The notes beneath the pieces were generated by a model. It was not told the DNA's origin. It did not search any database and worked only from the letters and a program-made list of their open reading frames with translations. From contig MEFP01000012.1 of assembly GCA_001725155.1 (NCBI GenBank), positions 496,001-560,000 on the forward strand: a stretch of 64,000 nt of DNA, given 5' to 3'. Origin of the DNA: Lysobacteraceae bacterium SCN 69-320 (GTDB taxonomy: Bacteria; Pseudomonadota; Gammaproteobacteria; Xanthomonadales; Rhodanobacteraceae). Below are positions 56,902 to 64,000 of the stretch, in pieces; position 1 is the stretch's first letter; every line of letters begins with the position of its first letter. Position numbers and translations under genes: made by a program.

Positions 56902-58749
56902 ATGCATCGCAAAACGCTTTGCGCGGCCATTGCCGCGCTCCTGACCCTGCCCGCCGCGCCGCTGCTGGCCGAACCCGCGCCGCATACGCCAGAGCTCGAC
57001 GACATCATCGTCACGGCCACGCGCACCGCCGTGACCGTCGACGACAGCCTCGCGCCGGTCAACGTGATCACGCGCGCGGACATCGAGCGCCTGCAGGCGC
57101 GTTCCCTGCTCGACCTGCTGCGCGGCCTGCCCGGCGTGTCGCTGTCGAGCAACGGCGGTCCCGGCAAGCAGACGTCGGTCTTCCTGCGCGGCACCGAATC
57201 GGATCATCTGCTCGTGCTGATCGACGGCGTGCGCATCGGCTCGGCCACGGCCGGCAGCGCCGCGTTCCAGGATCTGCCGGTCGAGCAGATCGAACGCATC
57301 GAGATCGTGCGCGGCCCGCGTTCGAGCCTGTACGGCTCCGAAGCGATCGGCGGCGTGATCCAGATCTTCACGCGCCGCGGCCACGGCCAGGGCCTGCTGC
57401 CGCAGTTCAGCGCGACCCTGGGCAGCCACGACACGCGCGAGGCGACCGCGGGCCTGAGCCTCAACGGCGAACAGGGCTGGCTGTCGGCCAACCTCGCCCA
57501 CAGCGACACCGACGGATTCAATTCCTGCCGGCCGAACCTCAGCGCCGGCTGCTTCACCAACGAGCCCGACGCCGATCCTTATCGCAACTCCTCGCTGACC
57601 CTGAGCGGCGGCTGGCGCTTCGACGAGGCCGGCGATCTGCAGGCCAATGCGCTGCGTGCCGAAGGCCGCAACACCTACGACGGCAGCTTCGTCGACGAAT
57701 CGATCTACCGCCAGCAGGTCGTCGGCGGCAAGCTGCGCCTGCAGGCGCACGAGCGTCTCGTCGTCAGCCTCGGCGCCGGTCGCAGCGAAGACTACTCGGA
57801 CAACTATAAGAGCGGCCTCTTCCAGAGCAAGTTCGACACGCGCCGCGACAGCTACACCCTGCAGGGCGACATCGGCCTCGGCACCGCGCAGCTGCTCAGC
57901 GTCGGCGTGGACTACCTCGACGACCGCGTCGACAGCACGACGCCGTACGACGAGCGCTCGCGCGACGTGACCGGCGTGTTCGCGCAGTACCAGGGCAAGT
58001 TCGGCGCCCACGACGTGCAGGCCAGCCTGCGCAACGACGACAACGAGCAGTTCGGCACGCACGGCACCGGCAGTCTGGCCTGGGGCTATGCGCTCAACAA
58101 CGATCTGCGTCTGGTCGCGAGCTACGGCACCGCGTTCAAGGCGCCGACCTTCAACGAGCTGTACTTCCCGGGCTTCGGCAATGCCGCGCTCAAGCCCGAG
58201 GAGTCGCGCAGCGTCGAAGTCGGCCTGCGCGGGCGCGCCGGCGAAGGCCGCTGGGAACTGCATGCGTTCCAGACCCGGGTCGACGATCTGATCGCCTACG
58301 ACGCGGCGACGTTCGCGCCCGGCAACATCGACGAAGCGCGGATCCGCGGCATCGAGGCCAGCTGGGCGACGACCCTGGCCGGCTGGAACGTCGACAGCAG
58401 CGTGACCCTGCTCGATCCGAAGAACGACGGCGCCTCGGCCAACCACGGCAACGAGCTGCCGCGCCGCGGACGCCAGTCGGCGCGCATCGATCTGGACCGC
58501 CGTTTCGGTGCATTCGGCCTCGGCGCGACCGTGAACGCCCAGGGCAGGCGCTACGACGATCTGGCCAACCGCACGCGGCTGGGCGGCTACAGCACGCTGG
58601 ATCTGCGCGCCGACTACGCGCTGTCGCCGGACTGGCTGCTGCAGGCCCGCGTCGAAAACGTCGCCGATCACGACTACGAGACCGCCGCGTTCTACAATCA
58701 GCCCGGTCGCAGCTATTTCGTCACCCTGCGCTACCGTCCGGCCCGCTGA
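56902..58749 (+). CDS. btuB: TonB-dependent vitamin B12 receptor BtuB
   Basis: A 615-residue outer-membrane receptor. Signal peptide ends LPAAPLLAEP. The TonB box is LDDIIVTATR near residues 32-41. The plug domain has LLDLLRGLPGVSL, VFLRGTESDHLLVLIDGVRIG and IEIVRGPRSSLYGSEAIGGVI. The barrel follows and ends YFVTLRYRPAR near the C-terminus, slightly past the usual terminal aromatic residue. It imports corrinoids. Control is by the riboswitch upstream. GGAGGAAG precedes the ATG by six bases. The gene leads the B12 operon. Confidence 0.94.
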   Translation: MHRKTLCAAIAALLTLPAAPLLAEPAPHTPELDDIIVTATRTAVTVDDSLAPVNVITRADIERLQARSLLDLLRGLPGVSLSSNGGPGKQTSVFLRGTESDHLLVLIDGVRIGSATAGSAAFQDLPVEQIERIEIVRGPRSSLYGSEAIGGVIQIFTRRGHGQGLLPQFSATLGSHDTREATAGLSLNGEQGWLSANLAHSDTDGFNSCRPNLSAGCFTNEPDADPYRNSSLTLSGGWRFDEAGDLQANALRAEGRNTYDGSFVDESIYRQQVVGGKLRLQAHERLVVSLGAGRSEDYSDNYKSGLFQSKFDTRRDSYTLQGDIGLGTAQLLSVGVDYLDDRVDSTTPYDERSRDVTGVFAQYQGKFGAHDVQASLRNDDNEQFGTHGTGSLAWGYALNNDLRLVASYGTAFKAPTFNELYFPGFGNAALKPEESRSVEVGLRGRAGEGRWELHAFQTRVDDLIAYDAATFAPGNIDEARIRGIEASWATTLAGWNVDSSVTLLDPKNDGASANHGNELPRRGRQSARIDLDRRFGAFGLGATVNAQGRRYDDLANRTRLGGYSTLDLRADYALSPDWLLQARVENVADHDYETAAFYNQPGRSYFVTLRYRPAR

Positions 58750-58756
58750 GCCGGGC

Positions 58757-58784
58757 GACGGCGGCGGCTCTGGCCGCCGCCGTC
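58757..58784 (+). other. Strong hairpin between btuB and the next gene
   Basis: A perfect 12-bp stem (GACGGCGGCGGC and GCCGCCGCCGTC, 4-base loop) seven bases after the btuB stop. Five T occur only about 13 bases after the stem, so termination would be weak. It may stabilise btuB mRNA and let a fraction of transcripts continue into the salvage genes. Confidence 0.6.
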
Positions 58785-58820
58785 ACAGCGCCCCCCCTTT
58801 TTGCCGCCAGGAGTTAGTCC

Positions 58821-59402
58821 ATGAAGTTCCTGCCCACCGCCAAGCAATCGCTGATCCTGTTCGCCCTGATGGCACTGATGCTGGTGACGCGCTATCACCA
58901 CCTCGGCAGCACCCTGCATCTGCCGGATGCGTCGATGGCGATCTTCTTCGTCGCGGGCTTCTATCTGGCGGGCACGGTCGCGCTGCCACTGCTGCTGCTC
59001 GAGGCGGGCCTCATCGACTACATCGCGATCAGCCTGGCCGGCGTCAGCGACTTCTGCGTGACCCCGGCCTACTCGATGCTCGTGGTCGCCTACGGCGTGC
59101 TCTGGTACGGCGGTGCGTTGTACGCGAAGAAACTGTACAAGCCGCAGCCGTCGACCCTGCTGACGGCCGGCCTCGTCGCGCTGGCCAGCTGCCTCGTCTC
59201 CTTCCTCGTCTCCAACGGCTCGTTCTACTGGATGGGCGGCCGCGTCGCCGACACCGGCCTGGCCGACTACGTGCAGAACTTCCTGCGCTACATGCCGAGC
59301 TTCGTCAGCGTCGCGATGGCCTACATCGCCGTGTTCGGCCTGGCCCATGCGATCGGCGTGATCGCGCTCGGCGAACGCCACGCCGGGGCCAGGCAGGCGT
59401 GA
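58821..59402 (+). CDS. Riboswitch-controlled membrane protein of unknown function
   Basis: A 193-residue integral membrane protein with five to six helices (about residues 9-24, 38-71, 84-104, 115-133 and 155-182). It has TRYHHLGSTLHLPDASMAIFF near the start, with a His pair, and DFCVTPAYSMLVVAYG in the third helix. The size and six-helix-like topology resemble S components of energy-coupling-factor transporters, but no sequence signature for a known B12 or cobalt transporter is recognised. It stands between btuB and cobO in the riboswitch-controlled operon, and overlaps cobO by four bases. A role in moving corrinoid, cobalt or a DMB precursor across the inner membrane is likely but unproven. 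Confidence 0.7.
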   Translation: MKFLPTAKQSLILFALMALMLVTRYHHLGSTLHLPDASMAIFFVAGFYLAGTVALPLLLLEAGLIDYIAISLAGVSDFCVTPAYSMLVVAYGVLWYGGALYAKKLYKPQPSTLLTAGLVALASCLVSFLVSNGSFYWMGGRVADTGLADYVQNFLRYMPSFVSVAMAYIAVFGLAHAIGVIALGERHAGARQA

Positions 59403-60016
59403 GCGACGCCGAAGACGCCGCGCTGGCGCAACGCCACCGCGAACGCATGCAGCGCAAGAAAGCCGTCGTCGACGCGGGCATTGCCCGCGCGACGATCGAA
59501 CGCGGCGTCGTCGTGGTCACGACGGGCAACGGCAAGGGCAAGAGTTCCTCGGGCTTCGGCATGGTCGCGCGCGCGCTGGGCCACGGCCTGCGCGTGGGTG
59601 TCGTGCAGTTCATCAAGGGCAGCTTCGCCACCGGCGAGGAAGCGTTTTTCCGGCGCTTCCCCGACGAGGTCAGCTACCACGTCATGGGCGAAGGCTTCAC
59701 CTGGGAAACCCAGGACCGCGAACGCGATCTGCGCGCCGCGGCCGCGGCCTGGGACAAGGCCGCCGCGATGCTGGCCGACGCCGACGTCGATCTCGTGCTG
59801 CTGGACGAGCTCAACATCGCGCTGAAATACCAGTACGTCGATCTCGCCGCCGTGCTCGCCGCGCTCGCGGCGCGTCCGCCGCTGCAGCACGTCGTCATCA
59901 CCGGCCGCGCCGCGCCGCCGGCGCTGATCGAGGCCGCCGACACGGTCACCGAGATGAACGTCGTCAAGCACGCCTACGAAGCCGGCATCAAGGCGCAGAA
60001 AGGCATCGAGCTGTAA
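59399..60016 (+). CDS. cobO: Cob(I)yrinic acid a,c-diamide adenosyltransferase
   Basis: A 205-residue CobO/BtuR enzyme starting at GTG 59399. VVVVTTGNGKGKSSSGFG is the unusual P-loop of the family. VGVVQFIKGSFATGEE and WETQDRERDLRAA follow, with LVLLDELNIALKYQY as the Walker B-like block and HVVITGRAAPPALIEAAD near the end. It adds the adenosyl group to cob(I)alamin or cobinamide. The start overlaps the stop of the membrane-protein gene (GTGA). Confidence 0.95.
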   Translation: MSDAEDAALAQRHRERMQRKKAVVDAGIARATIERGVVVVTTGNGKGKSSSGFGMVARALGHGLRVGVVQFIKGSFATGEEAFFRRFPDEVSYHVMGEGFTWETQDRERDLRAAAAAWDKAAAMLADADVDLVLLDELNIALKYQYVDLAAVLAALAARPPLQHVVITGRAAPPALIEAADTVTEMNVVKHAYEAGIKAQKGIEL

Positions 60017-60037
60017 GCCCGGTCGCCGGAGATCGGC

Positions 60038-60946
60038 ATGCCCGCACTGCTGCTCGGACTGTTGCTGGACCATCTGCTCGGCGAACCGCGGCGCTGGCAC
60101 CCGCTGGTCGGCTTCGGCCGCCTGGCCAGAACCATCGAAACACGCCTGCATCGCCAGAGCCGCCTCGCCGGCGCGACTGCGTTGATACTCGCAGCCGCGC
60201 CGTTCGTGCTGCTCGCGGACTGGCTGCAGTCGCTGCCGTTCTACGGTCCGTTCTTCGCCGCGTTCGCGCTGTATCTGGCCCTGGGCCTGCGCAGTCTGCG
60301 CGAGCACGCCGGACCGATCGCCGCTGCGCTGGATCACGGCCAACTCGATACGGCGCGCGCCGCAGTCGGCCGCATCGTCAGCCGCGACACGGCCGCGCTC
60401 GATGCGACGCAGGTCGCCACGGCGGCGACCGAGTCGGTGCTGGAGAACGGCAACGACGCCGTGTTCGGCGCCCTGTTCTGGTTCGCCGTTGCCGGCGCGC
60501 CCGGCGTCGTCGCCTACCGTCTCGTCAACACGCTGGATGCGATGTGGGGCTATCGCAACGAACGCTACGAACACTTCGGCTGGGCTGCGGCGCGGCTCGA
60601 CGATCTGCTGAACCTCGTGCCGGCGCGACTGACTGCCCTGTCCTATGCGCTGGTCGGCCGCTTCACCACGGCGATGGCGTGCTGGCGACGGCAGGCGCCG
60701 CAGTGGGACAGTCCGAACGCCGGGCCGGTCATGGCCGCCGGCGCCGGCGCGCTCGGCGTCCGGCTCGGCGGTGCCGCCCCCTACGACGGCATCTGGCACG
60801 AACGGCCCGTGCTGGGCTCGGGCGACGCGCCCGACGCCGGGGCGATCCGCCGCGCGATCCGGCTGGTCCATTGCGCGGTCGCACTGTGGCTTGCGGCCCT
60901 GTTGCTGATTGACCTCGCCCGCCTGCGCCTGATCGAGGGATTCTGA
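60038..60946 (+). CDS. cbiB: Adenosylcobinamide-phosphate synthase
   Basis: A 302-residue membrane protein (CbiB/CobD). [20 protein letters not shown] at the N-terminus, [33 protein letters not shown], and [15 protein letters not shown] are conserved blocks. The C-terminal part has [19 protein letters not shown]. It attaches aminopropanol phosphate to cobyric acid. GGAG precedes the ATG. Synonym cobD in the aerobic pathway. Confidence 0.93.
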   Translation: MPALLLGLLLDHLLGEPRRWHPLVGFGRLARTIETRLHRQSRLAGATALILAAAPFVLLADWLQSLPFYGPFFAAFALYLALGLRSLREHAGPIAAALDHGQLDTARAAVGRIVSRDTAALDATQVATAATESVLENGNDAVFGALFWFAVAGAPGVVAYRLVNTLDAMWGYRNERYEHFGWAAARLDDLLNLVPARLTALSYALVGRFTTAMACWRRQAPQWDSPNAGPVMAAGAGALGVRLGGAAPYDGIWHERPVLGSGDAPDAGAIRRAIRLVHCAVALWLAALLLIDLARLRLIEGF

Positions 60947-61013
60947 ATGCCGCCGCATGTTCCTCGATCGAATCCGCCGTCGTCGGTGCCCTGCGTCGCA
61001 GCGGAGCTGTCCG

Positions 61014-63773
61014 GTGCTTGAGCACGGCGGTCGCCTGCAGCGCGCCGCGGCGCAGTACGGCATACCGGTTGCGCGGTGGCTGGATCTGTCGACCGGCATC
61101 AACCCGCGGGGATGGCCGCTGCCGCCGATACCGCGCGAGGTCTGGACGCGGCTGCCCGAGGACGAGGACGGACTCGAAGCGGCCGCCTGCGACTACTACG
61201 GCTGCCGTGCGCTGCTGCCGACGGCGGGAACGCAGGCCGCGATACAGACGCTGCCAGGCTTGCGCGGCCCCTCGCGCGTCGCCGTGCCCGCCCCGGCGTA
61301 TGCCGAGCACGCGCACGCGTGGCGGCGCGCCGGCCACGACGTCGTCGCGACGGAGGCGGCGTCGCTGATCTCCGGCGAGGTCGATGCGGACGTCGCCGTG
61401 ATCGTCAATCCGAACAATCCGACCGGCGCACGCTTCGGCCTCGACGCGCTGCTCGCGCTGCATGCGCGCCTCGCTGCGCGCGGCGGCTGGCTCGTCGTCG
61501 ACGAGGCCTTCATCGACATGACCCCCGAATGCAGTCTCGCCGCGCATACGGGCCGCGCAGGTCTCGTCGTGCTGCGCTCGCCCGGAAAGTTCTTCGGCCT
61601 GGCCGGCGCGCGCGCGGGTTTCGTCCTCGCCGCAGAGCCGCTGCTCGCGGGGCTGCGCGAACGGCTGGGCCCCTGGACCGTCGCCGCGCCGACGCGCTGG
61701 CTGTTGCAGCGCGCATTCGCCGATCGCGACTGGCAGACCGCCGCGCGCGCGTCGCTCGCCGCGGACGGCCTGCGCCTGCGCCGCCTGCTCGAACAGCATG
61801 GCCTGTCCGGGAGCTGCGGAACGGATCTGTTCCAATGGATACAAATTCCCAATGCATCGCGGTGGCACGACGCGCTCGCGCGCGAGGCCGTGCTGACGCG
61901 CCGCTTCGACGCACCAGCCAGCCTGCGTTTCGGTCTGCCGGGCGACGAGGCGGCGTGGCAGCGGCTCGAGGCGGCGCTTGCGCAGGTGACCGCGGGACAC
62001 GCATCGACGGCGCACAGAACCCCATCCCCACCCAACCCTCCCCTTGAAGGGGAGGGCTTCCAGGCACCCTTCTCCTCCCTTGAAACGGAGGGCTTCCAGG
62101 CACCTCTCTCCTCCCTAGAACGGGAGGGCTCCCAGGCACCCTTCTCCTGGAGAGAGGAACCGGCCGACAAACCCTCCCCTTCAAGGGGAGGGCATGGGAG
62201 GGGATGGGTTTCCCCCGCAACGCCGACCGCAACGCCCACCGCAGCTCCCGCGGCAACTCCGACCGCCACCCCGACAGCAACGCCCGAACGCCGCGCCGGC
62301 GTGCTCATGGTCCAGGGCACGACCTCCGATGCCGGCAAGAGCACGCTCGTCGCCGGCCTGTGCCGCTGGCTGCATCGCTGCGGCGTCGCCGTCGCGCCGT
62401 TCAAGCCGCAGAACATGGCCCTGAACTCGGCCGTGACCGTCGATGGCGGCGAGATCGGCCGCGCCCAGGCCCTGCAGGCCCAGGCCGCGGGGCTGGAACC
62501 GCATACCGACTTCAATCCGATCCTGCTCAAGCCCGACAGCGATCTCGGCGCCCAGGTCATCGTGCATGGCCGCGCGATCGGCAAGCTGCAGGCGGCGCAA
62601 TACCACGACTACAAGCGGATCGCGATGGACGCGGTGCTGGCCTCGCACGCGCGTCTCGTCGAACGCCATGCCGCCGTCGTCGTCGAAGGCGCCGGCAGTC
62701 CGGCGGAAATCAATCTGCGCGCCAATGACATCGCCAACATGGGCTATGCGGAAGCCGTCGACTGTCCGGTGATCCTGATCGCCGACATCGACCGCGGCGG
62801 CGTGTTCGCCCATCTCGTGGGCACGCTCGCGCTGCTCTCGCCGAGCGAGCAGGCGCGCGTGCGCGGGTTCGTCATCAACCGCTTCCGCGGCGACCTGGCC
62901 CTGCTGCAGCCGGGCCTGGACTGGCTCGAACGCGAGACCGGCAAACCCGTGCTCGGCGTGCTGCCCTACCTGCACGGCCTGGATCTCGACGCCGAAGACG
63001 CGCTGCCGCGCGAAACCGGCCGCGACGCCGCCTTGCGCGTGGTCGTGCCGGCGCTGCCGCGAATCAGCAACCACACGGATTTCGACGCATTGCGCCTGCA
63101 TCCGTCCGTGGACTTGCGCTATGTCGGTCCGGGCCAGACGCCGCCCGCCGCCGATCTCATCGTACTGCCCGGCTCCAAGTCGGTGCGCGCCGACCTGGCC
63201 TGGCTGCGCGGCAACGGCTGGGAAGCGGCGCTGCAGACCCATCTGCGCTACGGCGGAAAACTGCTCGGCATCTGCGGCGGACTGCAGATGCTTGGCCACG
63301 CCATCCACGATCCGCACGGCATCGAAGGTACGGCCGGCAGCAGCGCCGGCTTCGGCCTGCTCGATCTGCAGACCACCCTGGAACCCGACAAGCAGCTGCG
63401 CCGCGTACACGGCGAGCTGCGCCTGGCCGGCACGGCGGCCGCAGTCGACGGCTACGAGATCCATTGCGGCGTCAGTGCCGGCGCGGCGCTCACGCGGCCG
63501 CTGCTGCGGCTAGCCGACGGCCGCGCCGACGGTGCGCTGTCGGCCGACGGACGCGTCGCCGCGACCTATGTGCATGGCCTGTTCGACACGGCCGCGGCCT
63601 GCGCGGCGCTGCTGCGCTGGGCCGGCCTGGCCGATGCGCAGGCCGTGGACCGTGCCGTCCTGCGCGAACGCGCGCTCGACCGTCTGGCCGACGCGATCGA
63701 ACAGCATCTGGACCTCGCCGCACTGCGACGCCTGCTCGACCAGGCGTCTGGAGAAACACCATGCGCACCCTGA
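61014..63773 (+). CDS. cobC-cobQ: Fused threonine-phosphate decarboxylase (CobC) and cobyric acid synthase (CobQ)
   Basis: One uninterrupted frame of 919 codons from GTG 61014 (homology sets this start; ATG 60957 is possible). Residues 1 to about 330 are Cob[37 protein letters not shown] and the PLP lysine in [15 protein letters not shown]. It makes aminopropanol phosphate. Residues 432-919 are Cob[19 protein letters not shown] (P-loop), [13 protein letters not shown], and the glutamine-amidotransferase part with [21 protein letters not shown] (catalytic Cys) and a YVHGLF His. It amidates the corrin side chains. Both halves look complete. Residues 335-399 are encoded by an inverted-repeat element and 400-431 by a Pro/Thr/Ala minisatellite. 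Separate translation of CobQ from GTG 62301 or ATG 62307 is possible, but no good ribosome-binding site precedes them. Confidence 0.8.
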   Translation: MLEHGGRLQRAAAQYGIPVARWLDLSTGINPRGWPLPPIPREVWTRLPEDEDGLEAAACDYYGCRALLPTAGTQAAIQTLPGLRGPSRVAVPAPAYAEHAHAWRRAGHDVVATEAASLISGEVDADVAVIVNPNNPTGARFGLDALLALHARLAARGGWLVVDEAFIDMTPECSLAAHTGRAGLVVLRSPGKFFGLAGARAGFVLAAEPLLAGLRERLGPWTVAAPTRWLLQRAFADRDWQTAARASLAADGLRLRRLLEQHGLSGSCGTDLFQWIQIPNASRWHDALAREAVLTRRFDAPASLRFGLPGDEAAWQRLEAALAQVTAGHASTAHRTPSPPNPPLEGEGFQAPFSSLETEGFQAPLSSLEREGSQAPFSWREEPADKPSPSRGGHGRGWVSPATPTATPTAAPAATPTATPTATPERRAGVLMVQGTTSDAGKSTLVAGLCRWLHRCGVAVAPFKPQNMALNSAVTVDGGEIGRAQALQAQAAGLEPHTDFNPILLKPDSDLGAQVIVHGRAIGKLQAAQYHDYKRIAMDAVLASHARLVERHAAVVVEGAGSPAEINLRANDIANMGYAEAVDCPVILIADIDRGGVFAHLVGTLALLSPSEQARVRGFVINRFRGDLALLQPGLDWLERETGKPVLGVLPYLHGLDLDAEDALPRETGRDAALRVVVPALPRISNHTDFDALRLHPSVDLRYVGPGQTPPAADLIVLPGSKSVRADLAWLRGNGWEAALQTHLRYGGKLLGICGGLQMLGHAIHDPHGIEGTAGSSAGFGLLDLQTTLEPDKQLRRVHGELRLAGTAAAVDGYEIHCGVSAGAALTRPLLRLADGRADGALSADGRVAATYVHGLFDTAAACAALLRWAGLADAQAVDRAVLRERALDRLADAIEQHLDLAALRRLLDQASGETPCAP
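62018..62211. repeat. REPIN-like inverted-repeat element with 36-bp tandem units
   Basis: Each end carries a 21-base palindrome (CCCTCCCCTT, one base, AAGGGGAGGG) at 62036-62056 and 62172-62192. They are flanked by CCCATCCCC on the left and GGGGATGGG on the right, so the two ends are inverted copies of each other. Between them three 36-base units begin GGAGGGCT and contain CAGGCACC (from 62051, 62087 and 62123). The whole is open in the cobC-cobQ frame and encodes three 12-residue units that start EGFQAP or EGSQAP. Confidence 0.85.
62220..62285 (+). repeat. Degenerate 12-bp minisatellite encoding a Pro/Thr/Ala linker
   Basis: About five units of the pattern ACN CCN ACN GCN, encoding TPTA repeats with APAA variants, directly before the CobQ half. 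Third codon positions differ between units while the residues stay alike, which suggests the stretch is translated and kept as a flexible linker. Confidence 0.75.
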
Positions 63774-64000
63774 TCCTCGGCGGCGCCCGCTCGGGCAAGA
63801 GCGCGCTGGCCGAACGCCTGGCCGCGACTCACGATGCCGTGCTGTACGTTGCCACCGCTGCCGCCGGCGACGACGAGATGGCCGCGCGCATCCTGCATCA
63901 CCGCGCGCGGCGGCCGGCGCACTGGCGGCTGTGCGAGGCACCGCTGCAGCTGGCCGATACCCTGCGCCGTGAAGCGCATGCGGCGCGCTGCGTCCTCGTC
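63761..64000 (+). CDS. cobU: Adenosylcobinamide kinase/guanylyltransferase, partial
   Basis: The first 80 residues of a CobU/CobP enzyme; the gene runs off the right edge. [18 protein letters not shown] holds the P-loop GGARSGKS, followed by [18 protein letters not shown] and [16 protein letters not shown], all typical. It phosphorylates adenosylcobinamide and adds GMP. The ATG lies inside the end of the cobC-cobQ gene (13-base overlap), with GGAG eight bases upstream, so it is coupled to it. Confidence 0.93.
   Translation, partial: MRTLILGGARSGKSALAERLAATHDAVLYVATAAAGDDEMAARILHHRARRPAHWRLCEAPLQLADTLRREAHAARCVLV

Noticed and set aside
56752-58671. Minus-strand open frame of 639 codons opposite btuB and the riboswitch end
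   Set aside because: btuB has signal peptide, TonB box and plug motifs; the opposite frame has none.
62051-62158. 36-bp repeats as a possible CRISPR array
   Set aside because: The units are directly adjacent without unique spacers, there are only three, and they keep an open reading frame; no cas genes are near.

Overview
The window is a very G+C-rich stretch (near 70 % by eye) of a Gram-negative bacterial chromosome, almost fully coding. The gene content suggests a gammaproteobacterium of the Xanthomonadales/Lysobacterales type, perhaps Rhodanobacteraceae. The pointers are the block serC / pheA-hisC-aroA / cmk-rpsA-ihfB-lapA-lapB, the hrcA-grpE-dnaK-dnaJ cluster with a divergent recN, and a btuB-cobO-cbiB-cobC/Q-cobU salvage operon. 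This assignment is inference; no rRNA or tRNA gene was seen.

Layout. 1-2803: the end of an efflux operon (NodT-type outer-membrane lipoprotein, DevC-type permease, partial ATPase). 3088-6965: a compact convergent cluster of unknown role (FemAB/BioF2-like acyltransferase and arginase-fold protein on +; two ArnE/F-like small transporters and a DegT aminotransferase on -). 7307-12792: single genes (secreted PPC-like protein, HxlR regulator with divergent NADP-binding reductase, GST, YbdK-type ligase, NTF2-like protein, secreted orphan). 12916-24834: a long minus-strand series running cmk, rpsA, ihfB, lapA, lapB, a WecA-type transferase, a WbpM-type dehydratase, galU, a cystathionine-synthase-like enzyme, a CpcT-like lipoprotein and an FAD oxidoreductase. 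25044-30394: pheA-hisC-aroA followed by an AbiEii-like nucleotidyltransferase and a partner protein. 30498-36112: a D-2-hydroxyglutarate-dehydrogenase-like flavoprotein divergent from serA, an ABC-F protein and serC. 36218-39424: a multi-PAS GGDEF/EAL protein. 39686-41334: msrPQ. 41457-46900: cupredoxin, membrane Ser/Thr kinase, outer-membrane protein and double-FHA membrane protein. 47054-49358: polyhydroxyalkanoate-granule protein, patatin lipase and phasin. 49764-56512: heat-shock cluster and recN. 56570-64000: a cobalamin riboswitch and the B12 uptake/salvage operon.

How the genes work together. The 17.4-24 kb block joins envelope quality control (LapA/LapB) to lipid-linked glycan priming and nucleotide-sugar supply. 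The serA/D2HGDH pair can close a 2-oxoglutarate/2-hydroxyglutarate cycle that drives serine synthesis, with SerC as the next enzyme. The heat-shock block encodes a full DnaKJ-GrpE chaperone with HrcA. The last operon imports corrinoids and rebuilds adenosylcobalamin.

The most unusual features are: cobC and cobQ joined in frame through a linker encoded by an inverted-repeat (REPIN-like) element plus a 12-bp minisatellite; the convergent 3-7 kb cluster; the two-gene nucleotidyltransferase module between aroA and cmk; the copper-protein/kinase/FHA operon whose kinase carries a degenerate cyclase-like domain; and a 110-bp foldback element at the msrQ end.
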